Of a DNA stretch of 64,000 nucleotides, positions 35,495-43,827 are shown piece by piece (position 1 is the first letter of the stretch; each line of letters opens with the position of its first letter). The translations under genes were made by a program, and so were the position numbers. This DNA is from Candidatus Leptovillus affinis. Its GTDB lineage: Bacteria > Chloroflexota > Anaerolineae > Promineifilales > Promineifilaceae. The notes beneath the pieces were generated by a model. It was not told the origin of the DNA. It searched no databases and saw only the letters and a list, made by a program, of their open reading frames with translations. Location: NCBI GenBank assembly GCA_016705235.1, contig JADIYP010000002.1, positions 682,001 through 746,000 of the forward strand, given 5' to 3'.

Positions 35495-36070
35495 ATGAAA
35501 ACTTTACTGGTGGTTTTGGGGAGCATGTTGATGTTGGCGTTTCTGGCGACGTGCGCCCCGGTGAATGGGGCTGTTGACACCCTGCCGGAGCAGGTGCAGG
35601 TCATGATGGATCAACAGGAAGGCGCTTATGTGCTGGTGCAATTATCCGGCACGTTGAATGCGGAAACGGAGCGCCAGTTAGGCGAAGCAGGTATTGTGTT
35701 ATTTGACCCGGTGGGCGAGTATCAATTTCAGGCGTATGTACCGGCAACGGCCGTTCCCGCCCTCACCGCTCTGCAAGCCAACCACACCATCGTCGCCGTA
35801 ACGGCCATTGACCCGGCGGATAAACTAAAAGGCGCGTTTTCTGAGCCGCAGAAGGTGTATGATGTGGTGGTGCAGTTTTACGCCGCGCCCACGGAAGCGC
35901 AAACGGCCGTCTTGGCCGACTCTATGATTGTGACCCGCACGGCCGTAGGCGTGATGAACTTTACTGAAGGTCAGGCCACCGGCGAGCAAATCAGGCAGTT
36001 GGCCGACCTGCCTTTTGTTAAATCTATTGCCGAAGCGGTTGTTTCGACAGGGGGAAGTCGTGAGCCGTAA
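35495..36070 (+). CDS. Lipoprotein resembling the subtilase propeptide
   Basis: 191 residues. A lipoprotein signal peptide ends at LAFLATC (Cys about 21), so it should be membrane-anchored outside the cytoplasm. The rest has two similar units: VLVQLSGTLNAETERQLGEAGIVLFDPVG (in parts) with AYVPATAVPALTAL, then VVVQFYAAPTEAQTAVLADSM with NFTEGQATGEQIRQLADLPFVKSI. The same order and spacing occur in the propeptide of the protease immediately upstream (VAVTVQLFETPADAQLAEL; LIEGVIPVKDVAALAANTAV). It is therefore probably a stand-alone inhibitor or folding chaperone for that protease (inference). AGGAGGACAAATC precedes the ATG. It lies 162 bp after the protease. Confidence 0.75.
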   Translation: MKTLLVVLGSMLMLAFLATCAPVNGAVDTLPEQVQVMMDQQEGAYVLVQLSGTLNAETERQLGEAGIVLFDPVGEYQFQAYVPATAVPALTALQANHTIVAVTAIDPADKLKGAFSEPQKVYDVVVQFYAAPTEAQTAVLADSMIVTRTAVGVMNFTEGQATGEQIRQLADLPFVKSIAEAVVSTGGSREP

Positions 36071-36102
36071 GCTGTAGGCTTTAGGCTGTTAGCTGTAGGC
36101 TG

Positions 36103-36492
36103 TTGGCCAGAAACGGAACACGGAACACGGCTATAACGATATGGCGCGCAACCTTGCGCCCAATCTGCAAACACGCCAATGAGTTATCCCCCGGAGAAAT
36201 AGCTGCTTCACCGGGAGAAATGGTTCCGACGCGGGAGGAATGGTTGCTTCACCGGGAGGAATGGCTGCTTCACCGGGAGGAATGGTTGCTTCACCGGGAG
36301 GAATGGTTGCTTCACCGGGAGGAATGGTTGCTTCACCGGGAGGAATGGTTGCTTCACCGGGAGGAATGGTTGCTTCACCGGGAGGAATGGCTGCTTCACC
36401 GGGAGGAATGGCTGCTTCACCGGGAGGAATGGCTGCTTCACCGGGAGGAATGGTTGCTTCGCTGGGATAACTGGCTGCTTCATACTCTATGA
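36103..36492 (+). CDS. Doubtful ORF over the 21-bp tandem repeat (REEWLLH repeats)
   Basis: 129 codons, open through the tandem repeat and giving 11 copies of the heptad EEWLLHR. No ribosome site precedes its ATG, and the repeat is open in several frames, so length alone is not evidence of coding. A second plus frame would give MVASPGG repeats and the minus strand PFLPVKQ repeats. I list it only because a heptad-repeat peptide cannot be ruled out; it is more likely non-coding. Confidence 0.2.
   Translation: MARNGTRNTAITIWRATLRPICKHANELSPGEIAASPGEMVPTREEWLLHREEWLLHREEWLLHREEWLLHREEWLLHREEWLLHREEWLLHREEWLLHREEWLLHREEWLLHREEWLLRWDNWLLHTL
36211..36484. repeat. 21-bp tandem repeat, about 11 near-identical copies plus degenerate ends
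   Basis: Unit GGAGGAATGGTTGCTTCACC plus one G. Eleven copies run from about 36233 to 36464 with one alternating position (GTTG or GCTG); degenerate units lie at each end (GGAGAAATAGCTGCTTCACC before, GGGATAACTGGCTGCTTCAT after). The 21-bp period is exactly two helical turns and seven codons. It lies between the lipoprotein gene (+) and the convergent DnaJ gene (-). No spacers are present, so this is not a CRISPR. Confidence 0.95.
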
Positions 36493-36533
36493 TGGTTACT
36501 CACCTAATCAACCTCCCGAAGGTTCCTTGTGGT

Positions 36534-37520
36534 TTAATCCGCGTTCCTGAGCTTGCGTAGTTCTGCGAACAATTCCTTTTCCCGAACCGTTAATTTATGC
36601 GGCAGTTTGATTTCCACCGTCACGTATAAGTTGCCGCGTTTGTCTGGCTGGCGCAAATTGGGCATGCCCAGACCGCCCAGCCGGAACACCTTGCCGTTGG
36701 CCGTTTCCGCCGGAATGGTCAGGGTGACGCTTTTGTCGATGGTTCGTACCTCAACCTGGCCGCCGAGAACGGCCGTATACAAATCCACCGGCAGCTTCAA
36801 CTTTAAATCATCCCCATCACGTTGCAGCGTGGCGTGGGGCAGCATCTCCACCAGCAGGTACAGGTCGCCGGTTGGCCCGCCAGCCTGACCGGTTTCGCCC
36901 TGGCCGCTGAGACGGATACGCGAGCCGGTATCGACGCCGCGCGGGATTTTGGCCTGAATGGAACGGCCGTTGTCCCATTGCAAAGTACGGGTCGCGCCAT
37001 GAAATGCTTCCTCTAATGTCACCTGCACCGTGTGTTCCACGTCGCGGCCGGTGCGTGGCCTGGGCTGCGCCGTCTGCCGGGCGTTAAAGTCGCCAAATCC
37101 ATAGCCGCCGCTTTGCGCCCCTCCTGCGCCGCCAAACAACGTCTCAAAAAAATCGGAAAAGCCGCCGCCGCCGCTGCCAAACATCTGGGCAAACTCTTCT
37201 GGGCTGACCGAGCGGGTGTGCGACTGCCCGCCGCCGGGCTGCGCCGCCCACTGCGACCAGTTAAAATCTTCCGGTCGGCCGCCGGTTCGTTCGTACTGCT
37301 GCCACTGCGCGCCAAACTGGTCATACTTTTGGCGTTTGTCGGTGTCGCTTAGCACTTCATACGCCTCGTTGATGGCCTTAAAACGCTCTTCGGAGCCTTT
37401 GTCGCCGGGATTGACGTCCGGGTGATACTGCCGCGCCAGCTTGCGGTACGCTTTTTTGATTGTTTTTTCGTCGGCGTTTTTACTCACACCGAGTGTCTGA
37501 TAATAATCCTGTACGTTCAT
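36534..37520 (-). CDS. DnaJ-like co-chaperone, CbpA type
   Basis: 328 residues. J-domain at 1-70 with HPD in RQYHPDVNPG, then a Gly/Phe-rich linker (about 90-145), then two C-terminal substrate-binding domains. The zinc-finger repeats CxxCxGxG are absent, which makes it a class B (CbpA-like) J protein that would stimulate the DnaK ATPase. GAGGGACTT precedes the ATG. It lies 472 bp downstream of dnaK on the same strand, separated by a terminator and two repeats, so it probably has its own promoter. No grpE is present in the window. Confidence 0.92.
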   Translation of the reverse strand: MNVQDYYQTLGVSKNADEKTIKKAYRKLARQYHPDVNPGDKGSEERFKAINEAYEVLSDTDKRQKYDQFGAQWQQYERTGGRPEDFNWSQWAAQPGGGQSHTRSVSPEEFAQMFGSGGGGFSDFFETLFGGAGGAQSGGYGFGDFNARQTAQPRPRTGRDVEHTVQVTLEEAFHGATRTLQWDNGRSIQAKIPRGVDTGSRIRLSGQGETGQAGGPTGDLYLLVEMLPHATLQRDGDDLKLKLPVDLYTAVLGGQVEVRTIDKSVTLTIPAETANGKVFRLGGLGMPNLRQPDKRGNLYVTVEIKLPHKLTVREKELFAELRKLRNAD

Positions 37521-37581
37521 AAGTCCCTCGGAAAGAGATTCGCGGTTTGAGACTGACGACTATTGCAGATTAAAAAATTAT

Positions 37582-37703
37582 GGGTTTTTAGGATTTCGCG
37601 GGGTATCGTCAAATGTAGAGGCGGGTCTTATACCTGCCCAAACGAGGGCGGACCACAAGCGTCCCCTACATCTGGTGTCAACCCCCTGAATTCCTAAAGA
37701 ACC
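37582..37703. mobile_element. 122-bp TIR element, GC-core subfamily, copy 2
   Basis: Ends GGGTTTTTAGGATTTCGCGG and the complement of AACCCCCTGAATTCCTAAAG. Core shared with the copy at 22497 (GAGGCGGGTCTTATACCTGCC; GTCCCCTACATCTGGTGTC) but more diverged. No ORF. It lies in the dnaK-dnaJ gap. Confidence 0.8.
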
Positions 37704-37729
37704 AAAATTATTCCGGTAATTGAGAGACA

Positions 37730-37907
37730 TGTCATGCTGAGAGCCTGTGCTGAGGCCGCCGAAGCATCCTCCGAAGCATCCCGTTCAGCCCTAATGACCA
37801 ATACATGGGGATTCTTCCCCGTTCGACGTTGCTCAGGGCCGCAGACTGCGTTCAGAATGACATGTCCGTAGCATAACCTTATCGTTTTAAAAAGTGCAAA
37901 TATAGTG
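37730..37907 (+). repeat. 178-bp dispersed repeat, copy 2
   Basis: Same orientation as 22316-22493 and almost identical along its full length, including the tail ATCGTTTTAAAAAGTGCAAA. Here the 122-bp TIR element lies before it; at the other locus it lies after it. Confidence 0.9.
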
Positions 37908-37933
37908 CTGATTTGGCTGCGCGTCTAATGCCC

Positions 37934-37958
37934 AAAAAGGGCGGCACAGGCCGCCCTT
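37934..37958 (-). terminator. Terminator of dnaK
   Basis: Stem AAGGGCGGC (37937-37945) with its complement (37950-37958), followed on the minus strand by TTTTT (the stem itself ends in TT). Located 35 bp past the dnaK stop. Confidence 0.8.
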
Positions 37959-37992
37959 CGCTTGGTTATTTGCCGGAGTTCAGGCCGCAGCC

Positions 37993-39903
37993 TTACATTT
38001 CCTGGAATTCACCCTCGACAACGCCTTCGTCTTGCGGGGAACGGCCGTTGCCGTTGCTGGTGCCGTTACTGTAGCCGTCAGGCTGCGCCTGTTCCTGCGT
38101 CTGGTACAACTGCTGGCTAATCGCATAGCTGGCCTGCTGCAAACGCTCGCTCTGGCTGCGGATCTGGTTGATATCGCTGCCTTGCACGGCGGCGCGCAGA
38201 TCGGCGATCAGGCTGTCGATGTTGCTGCGTTCGGCGGCGGCCAATTTGTCGCCCAATTCTTTCGTGCTTTTTTCCACGCTGTAAATCAGTTGATCGGCCT
38301 GGTTGCGGGCTTCGATCAGTTCGCGTTGGCGCTGGTCGTCCGCTTCATGGACCTTGGCTTCACTGACCATGCGGTCGATTTCCGACTCGTTCAGGTTAGT
38401 GGACGCCGTGATGCGAATTTGCTGTTCTCGGCCGGTGGCCTTGTCTTTGGCCGTGACGTGCAGAATACCGTTGGCGTCGATGTCGAAAGTGACTTCGATT
38501 TGCGGCAAGCCGCGCGGAGCCGGGGGCAGGCCGTCCAGCCGGAAGTTGCCCAGCGTTTTGTTGTCTACCGCCATGGGCCGCTCGCCTTGAAGAATATGGA
38601 CGTCGACGGCCGTTTGGTTATCCTCAGCCGTGCTAAAGACTTCTGTCTTTTTGGTCGGGATGGTCGTGTTGCGCGGGATCAGCGTGGTCATCACGCCGCC
38701 CAGCGTTTCCAGACCCAGGCTCAGGGGCGTCACATCCAGCAGCAGCAAATCTTTCACGTCGCCGCCCAAAACGCCGCCTTGCAGCGCCGCGCCCAACGCC
38801 ACCACCTCATCCGGGTTGACGCTTTTGTTCGGCGCTTTGCCGGTTAACGACTGCACCAATTCCTGAATCATCGGCATCCGCGTAGAACCGCCCACCAGCA
38901 CCACTTCGTCGATGCGTTTGGCGTCCAGTCCAGCGTCTTTCAATACATTGTTAAAAGGAACCCGGCAGCGGTCAACCAGATCGCTGGTGAGCTGCTCGAA
39001 TTTGGCCCGTGTCAGGGTCATCTGCAAATGTTTGGGGCCGTTGGCGTCGGCCGTAACAAAGGGCAGGTTGAGTTCCGTTTGCATCAGGGCCGACAGCTCG
39101 ATTTTGGCTTTTTCGGCCGCCTCGCGCAGGCGCTGTAGGGCTTGCCGGTCCTGGCTCAGGTCGATGCCCTGGTCCATCTTAAACTGCTCAATCATCCAGT
39201 GGACGATGCGTTCGTCCCAGTCATCGCCGCCCAAATGGGTGTCGCCGTTGGTCGATTGCACCTCGATCACGCCATCGCCCACTTCCAGCACCGACACGTC
39301 GAACGTGCCGCCGCCCAAATCGAAAACGAGAATGGTTTCGTCGTGTTTTTTATCCAGACCATAGGCCAGCGCTGCGGCCGTAGGCTCGTTGATGATGCGC
39401 AGAACTTCCAGCCCGGCGATTTTGCCGGCGTCTTTGGTGGCCTGGCGCTGGCTGTCGTTGAAATAAGCCGGTACGGTGATGACGGCCTGGGTGACGGTTT
39501 CGCCCAGGTAAGCTTCGGCATCGCGCTTCAATTTTTGCAGAATCAGCGCCGAGATTTCTTGCGGCGAATAGGTTTTGTTGACCACCGGAATAGAGACGCG
39601 GGCGTCTTGCTGTGGCCCGGCGACCACTTCATAGGGCACCATTTTTTGCGTGCGCTGGGTTTCTTCGGCGTCGATGCGCCGTCCCATGAGACGTTTGATG
39701 GAATAAATGGTGTTTTCCGGGTTGACGACGGCCTGTCGTTTGGCGGTTTGCCCGACGAGTCGCTCCCCTTTTTTCGTGAAGGCGACGACGGAAGGGATGG
39801 TGTTGCCGCCTTCAGCAGACGCGATCACCATGGGGTCGCTGCCTTCCATGACAGCGACGACGGAGTTGGTTGTGCCCAAGTCGATACCAATAATTTTACT
39901 CAT
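37993..39903 (-). CDS. dnaK: Chaperone protein DnaK (Hsp70)
   Basis: 636 residues. ATPase signature IGIDLGTTNSVV at the N-terminus, IFDLGGGT-type motif (VFDLGGGTFDVSVLEVG) and VGGSTRMPMIQELV, followed by the substrate-binding domain and a disordered tail ending EGVVEGEFQEM. It is an ATP-dependent folding chaperone working with DnaJ/CbpA. The start was set at 39903 because GGAGG lies 6 nt upstream; the ATG at 39909 touches the same site. No CIRCE element was found upstream. The ending EFQEM differs from the common EEVKD tail. Confidence 0.97.
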   Translation of the reverse strand: MSKIIGIDLGTTNSVVAVMEGSDPMVIASAEGGNTIPSVVAFTKKGERLVGQTAKRQAVVNPENTIYSIKRLMGRRIDAEETQRTQKMVPYEVVAGPQQDARVSIPVVNKTYSPQEISALILQKLKRDAEAYLGETVTQAVITVPAYFNDSQRQATKDAGKIAGLEVLRIINEPTAAALAYGLDKKHDETILVFDLGGGTFDVSVLEVGDGVIEVQSTNGDTHLGGDDWDERIVHWMIEQFKMDQGIDLSQDRQALQRLREAAEKAKIELSALMQTELNLPFVTADANGPKHLQMTLTRAKFEQLTSDLVDRCRVPFNNVLKDAGLDAKRIDEVVLVGGSTRMPMIQELVQSLTGKAPNKSVNPDEVVALGAALQGGVLGGDVKDLLLLDVTPLSLGLETLGGVMTTLIPRNTTIPTKKTEVFSTAEDNQTAVDVHILQGERPMAVDNKTLGNFRLDGLPPAPRGLPQIEVTFDIDANGILHVTAKDKATGREQQIRITASTNLNESEIDRMVSEAKVHEADDQRQRELIEARNQADQLIYSVEKSTKELGDKLAAAERSNIDSLIADLRAAVQGSDINQIRSQSERLQQASYAISQQLYQTQEQAQPDGYSNGTSNGNGRSPQDEGVVEGEFQEM

Positions 39904-40062
39904 GATCATCCTCCAACAATCATCTGAAACAAGTTCAGGTGTTTCGTGTTTATGTATGCTTCTATTGTATGGATGAATGTTAGAAGTAAGTCAGAGAAGT
40001 GTAAGACGGCCGTATGAACCGTTCTTCCTCTCATTATTACGGCTTGTGGCGGGGGAAAATGG

Positions 40063-40092
40063 AAAAAGCCAGACGTTATAGTCTGGCTTTTT
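40063..40092 (-). terminator. Bidirectional terminator between surE and dnaK
   Basis: Stem AAAAAGCCAGAC (40063-40074), loop GTTATA, complement GTCTGGCTTTTT (40081-40092). T runs exist in both directions; it should end the surE transcript 70 bp after its stop. Confidence 0.85.
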
Positions 40093-40162
40093 CAGAGAGG
40101 AGAAGAGATGTAGAGGAAGCGAGTGAGGGAGTCTCGCTGAGGGAAACATATTGCAGAACGAG

Positions 40163-40996
40163 TTAGGCGGGGACGGGCATGGCGTGGGGCACGGCCGTGC
40201 CGTTCGCCGCCGAAAGTTCGTGCGGCTGCCAGCCCCAACTGCCCAGGTCGCTTAAAACATGGTAGGCTGTCAGGTCCAGGGTGAGCGGCGTGACCGAAGC
40301 GAAACCCATGGCGATGGCGCCGATGTCGGTGCCTTCTTTGGGGATACCGGTCGGCATGTCGCCGCCAATCCAGTAATAATTGTCGCCGCGCGGGTCGCGT
40401 CTTTTTTCCAGGCGGTCGCGGTAAACGCGCAGCCCCTGCCGGGTCAGGCGCGTGCCGCGAAAACGCTCGGCCGGGATGTCGGGCACATTGACATTGAAGA
40501 AAACATCGTTTGGAAACTGGTTTTGGATAACAATTTGTACAACCTGGCAGGCAACGCTGGCCGCCAGACCGTAGTTGGGCTTCTGTTGGCTGCTGCGTTG
40601 AATATCCAGCGATACCGCCGCGCCGGCGATGCCCCAGATATTGGCTTCTTTAATGGCCGCAACTGTGCCGGAGTAGGAAACGTCGTGGCCCAAATTGGCG
40701 GCAGAGTTGATGCCGGCAACGACCAAATCAATTTTTTGCGGCAGCAGCCCCATGACAGACATGGCTACGCAGTCGGCCGGACTGCCATCGGTGGCCAGGG
40801 CGCTGGTGCCATCGCCCAAACGGACTTCTTGCACGCGCAACGGCCGTTTGAAATGTTTGGTATGTCCATGTCCCGACCAGTCATGATCAGGCGCGACAAC
40901 ACTCACGTCGCCAAATTGGCGCATGGCCTGAGCCAAAACCAGCAAGCCGGGGGCCGAAACGCCATCATCGTTCGTAACCAGAATATGTAAAGTCAT
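40163..40996 (-). CDS. surE: 5'/3'-nucleotidase SurE
   Basis: 277 residues. N-terminal VTNDDGVSAPG supplies the metal-binding Asp-Asp, followed by APDHDWSGHGH and the NSAANLGHDVSYSGTV motif with the conserved Asn and Ser. It dephosphorylates nucleoside monophosphates and is linked to stationary-phase survival. AGGAGAGACC precedes the ATG. The His-rich SGHGHTKHF is a little unusual; many SurE proteins read SG.S. Monocistronic. Confidence 0.93.
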   Translation of the reverse strand: MTLHILVTNDDGVSAPGLLVLAQAMRQFGDVSVVAPDHDWSGHGHTKHFKRPLRVQEVRLGDGTSALATDGSPADCVAMSVMGLLPQKIDLVVAGINSAANLGHDVSYSGTVAAIKEANIWGIAGAAVSLDIQRSSQQKPNYGLAASVACQVVQIVIQNQFPNDVFFNVNVPDIPAERFRGTRLTRQGLRVYRDRLEKRRDPRGDNYYWIGGDMPTGIPKEGTDIGAIAMGFASVTPLTLDLTAYHVLSDLGSWGWQPHELSAANGTAVPHAMPVPA

Positions 40997-41214
40997 GGTC
41001 TCTCCTAAGAGGCCCTCTCCTGAGGGTTCTTTTTGTCTCTTTTGTGTCTGGTTAGAAGCATAGGGGGCAGGTGTTAACGGCCGTTTAAGAACCGGTTATC
41101 GTTTGGCTAAGAATTTGTAAGGGTTGTGTAAGGGAAACGGCCGTTTTGATACATTTCTAACGCTTTTCCGGTAACGTAGGCCCCAGTTTTACACCTGAAA
41201 AGTTGAGGTAAGGT

Positions 41215-41994
41215 ATGAGCAAAGTAATCAATGTCAATCAGGCGGATTTTCAAACGCAAGTGGTAGACCGCTCCCATCAAGAAGCGGTGCTGGTCGATTT
41301 TTGGGCGCCCTGGTGCGGGCCATGTCGCATGTTGGGGCCAGTGTTAGAGCGATTGGCCAACGAGCCAAACAGCGCCTTTACCCTGGCCAAAGTCAACTCC
41401 GACAACAATCAACAGTTAGCCATGCAGTACGGCGTGCGCGGCATTCCTAACGTCAAAGCCTTTGTGAATGGCAAACTGGTGGATGAATTTGTCGGCGCGC
41501 AGCCGGAGCCAATGGTGCGTCAATTCTTGCAGCGTCTGCCCAAAGCCGCCGGGAAAACGGCCAATCAGCCGCCCGCCAACGGCAATGGACAGGCTCCGGC
41601 CAATGACCCGGCCGGCCGCCTGCAACAAGCCCGCGATCTGCTGCAAAAGGGGGATGGCTGCAGCGCGCTGCCCATGCTGCAATCGTTCCCGACATCGCCG
41701 CAGACAGAAGCGGCCAACAAGCTGCTGCCCCTGGCCCAATTCCTGTGCGATGTTTACCAGAGCCGTTTCAACGGTTCCGGCGAAATCGACGCGCTTTACC
41801 GTCAGGCGGCCGACGCCATCCGGCGGCGCGAATACTCGACGGCGCTGTATAGTTTGTTAACGGCCGTGCATCAAGACAAAACCCACCGCGACGGCGAAGC
41901 CAAAAAAGTGATGTTGGGATTGTTTGAACTGCTGGGGGAAAGCGACGCCTTAACCCGCGCCTATCGCCAGCAGTTGGCCTCCGCGATTTTCTAG
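41215..41994 (+). CDS. Thioredoxin-fold co-chaperone, CnoX/YbbN-like
   Basis: 259 residues. Thioredoxin domain (1-110) with an intact active site WCGPC at 33-37 and cis-Pro in RGIPNVKAF. A Pro/Asn-rich linker is followed by a helical TPR-like domain (about 135-255: LQQARDLLQKGD...YSLLTAVHQDK). This matches CnoX (YbbN), a redox-active holdase that protects proteins from oxidants and hands them to DnaK or GroEL. GAGGTAAGGT precedes the ATG. Proximity to dnaK/dnaJ fits this role, but they are on opposite strands. Confidence 0.88.
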   Translation: MSKVINVNQADFQTQVVDRSHQEAVLVDFWAPWCGPCRMLGPVLERLANEPNSAFTLAKVNSDNNQQLAMQYGVRGIPNVKAFVNGKLVDEFVGAQPEPMVRQFLQRLPKAAGKTANQPPANGNGQAPANDPAGRLQQARDLLQKGDGCSALPMLQSFPTSPQTEAANKLLPLAQFLCDVYQSRFNGSGEIDALYRQAADAIRRREYSTALYSLLTAVHQDKTHRDGEAKKVMLGLFELLGESDALTRAYRQQLASAIF

Positions 41995-42008
41995 CGCGAG
42001 AAAACGTA

Positions 42009-42045
42009 GACCCCAAGGGTTTTCAAAAACCCTTGGGGTCTTTTT
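42009..42045 (+). terminator. Intrinsic terminator built from the GACCCCAAGGGTTT repeat
   Basis: Arms GACCCCAAGGGTTT and AAACCCTTGGGGTC with a 4-nt loop followed by TTTTTGG. It lies 14 bp after the cnoX stop and is a complete rho-independent terminator. It shows that this repeat family can serve as a terminator when the interior is short and a U tract is present. Confidence 0.92.
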
Positions 42046-42057
42046 GGTTTAAATGAG

Positions 42058-42885
42058 CTACGTCAGGCTGGCGCGGGCGGTTTCCAGGCTCACGTCGTGA
42101 CGTTGACGGTCGAGGAAGAAGCTGATTTGCGCGTAGCCAGCAGCGGCCAGCAAATCCAGCCCCGGCAAAAAGTCCGCGGCCACGCGGCCGGGGTCGTGGG
42201 CATCGGAGCCAATCACTACGGGAATGTCGCGGAGGCGCATCTCGGCCAGGATGGTGGAGTTGGGGTTCATTTCGCGGATGCGTTTGTGCAGGCCGGAGGT
42301 GTTGAGTTCCATCGCCACGCCCGTGGCGGCGATGCGGTCCAGACTGCGCCGCACATCGTCCAGCAGCCGATCCATGCGCCAGGCGTGCGGAAAGACGTTT
42401 TTCACCAGGTCGGGGTGGGCGATGGTATCAAACAGCCCGCTTTCGGCCGACTGCGCCAGATGGTCGAAGTAAGTTTGCTGGAAGGCGACAGGATCGCCGT
42501 GATCGTAGGCGTCGCGGTAATAATCGAGTTGGGGGTGGATGGAACCGAGGACGTGGTGATAGGGCGCACGGTTGAGCAGGGATTCTATCCAGGTTTCCAT
42601 GCCGGGCAGGTAATCGCATTCCAAACCGAGGCGCACATCGACACGGCCGTGCCACGCTTCTCTGGCTCGCGCCACCATGTCCACATACTCGTCAAACTGG
42701 TTGATGGACATGCGCACCTGCGGTGACCAGTCCGGCGAGGGGCCGGGATTGTGGCAGGTGATGACGATACCGGCCAATCCGCGCCGGGCGGCGGCGGCGG
42801 CGTATTCTTCCGGCTGGCCGCTGGCATGTTTGCAAAGCGGCGTGTGCATATGCGTGTCGTAGAGGATGGGGCGGGATGGGGTCAT
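42058..42885 (-). CDS. PHP-domain phosphatase, histidinol-phosphatase (HisJ/HisK) family
   Basis: 275 residues. N-terminal DTHMHTPLCKHA is the PHP motif I (metal-binding His residues); further ligands are seen in ITCHNPGP, HVLGSIHPQ, DTIAHPDLVK and GSDAHDPGRV. It probably hydrolyses histidinol phosphate in histidine synthesis, but PHP enzymes with other substrates look similar. It starts 9 bp after the stop of the metallophosphoesterase, with no clear ribosome site, so coupling is likely. Confidence 0.85.
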   Translation of the reverse strand: MTPSRPILYDTHMHTPLCKHASGQPEEYAAAAARRGLAGIVITCHNPGPSPDWSPQVRMSINQFDEYVDMVARAREAWHGRVDVRLGLECDYLPGMETWIESLLNRAPYHHVLGSIHPQLDYYRDAYDHGDPVAFQQTYFDHLAQSAESGLFDTIAHPDLVKNVFPHAWRMDRLLDDVRRSLDRIAATGVAMELNTSGLHKRIREMNPNSTILAEMRLRDIPVVIGSDAHDPGRVAADFLPGLDLLAAAGYAQISFFLDRQRHDVSLETARASLT

Positions 42886-42894
42886 GGGGGGTTT

Positions 42895-43767
42895 CTAAAG
42901 GGTCCAGCCGGGCGCGCCGAGGAACGGCCGTAAATCTTCATCATGCAGCAGTTCGCGCACACTCTCGGCTAAATCGATCTCTTCGGCCAGAACGGCGTCC
43001 TGGTAACGCTTGGCCCAGCGGTAAATCAGGCCGCCGGCGCGGCGCAGTTCCACCAGCATGAGTTGGGCCAGCGGCCCGGCCTCGTCTAAAAATCCAGATT
43101 CGACGTAATCGCGTTCAGTTTGAGCGATGTCGTAGGGCAGGCGGATAATGTCTGATTGCCAGCCGTCATGGGTCCAGGTGAAACGGCCGTAGCTCGCCCG
43201 CGTATCCCGATCAAATGGTGCGCCCACCGATCCCACATTCACCACCAACGAATCATTAAACCGGCGGATAAGCGGCCGGTGGGTGTGGGCCGTGACAAAC
43301 ACGCCCGGCACTGGCGCGATTTGTTGGTACAACACCTCATCGCTGGAATCGGCGTAGATGCCGTCGCGATTGTTGCGCATGGAAGCATGGACCACGCGAA
43401 ATTCGCTGCCATCCGGCGCGGTCCAGCTAAATTGATTGGGCAGCGTTTGCAAAACGGCCAGATGACCATTCAATTGATCGTGCGCCCAAAAGGCAAATCG
43501 CCACAGTTCATATTCCGGGCCGCAGCGCGGCGCATCTGGCCGGTCGCAGGCGAGTAAATAATCTTCGTGGTTGCCGCGCACGACGCGCCAATCGGCCGTG
43601 CGCTGTTTCGCCTGGACAAATTCCAGGCAGTCCAGCGACAGAGGCCCACGGTTGACGATGTCGCCATCAACCACAACGAGGTCTGGCTGCCAGGCCTCGA
43701 TGTCTTGGGTGGCGGTTTGTAAGGCTGGCAAATTGCCATGAATATCTGATAATACGGCTATCTTCAT
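42895..43767 (-). CDS. Calcineurin-like metallophosphoesterase
   Basis: 290 residues. Motifs in order: LSDIHGNLPAL (metal ligands), VVDGDIVNRGP, VRGNHEDYLL, VTAHTHRPL and VNVGSVGAPFD. This is the YfcE/diadenosine-tetraphosphatase-like group. It is a metal-dependent phosphodiesterase or phosphatase; substrate is unknown. GGGA lies 6-9 nt before the ATG. Upstream gene of a two-gene operon with the PHP phosphatase. Confidence 0.88.
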   Translation of the reverse strand: MKIAVLSDIHGNLPALQTATQDIEAWQPDLVVVDGDIVNRGPLSLDCLEFVQAKQRTADWRVVRGNHEDYLLACDRPDAPRCGPEYELWRFAFWAHDQLNGHLAVLQTLPNQFSWTAPDGSEFRVVHASMRNNRDGIYADSSDEVLYQQIAPVPGVFVTAHTHRPLIRRFNDSLVVNVGSVGAPFDRDTRASYGRFTWTHDGWQSDIIRLPYDIAQTERDYVESGFLDEAGPLAQLMLVELRRAGGLIYRWAKRYQDAVLAEEIDLAESVRELLHDEDLRPFLGAPGWTL

Positions 43768-43827
43768 CTTTTAATCCCAAATTGATAATCGGTTAAGTCT
43801 ATCTTGATCCGGCAGGACGCTCAAGTC

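Noticed and set aside
36208..36483. Minus-strand ORF of PFLPVKQ repeats
   Set aside because: Arises only because the 21-bp repeat contains no stop in any frame; no ribosome site.
36211..36484. CRISPR array
   Set aside because: The repeat units are directly adjacent, without unique spacers.
39904..39990. CIRCE/HrcA operator before dnaK
   Set aside because: Looked for TTAGCACTC-N9-GAGTGCTAA and variants; nothing similar is present.
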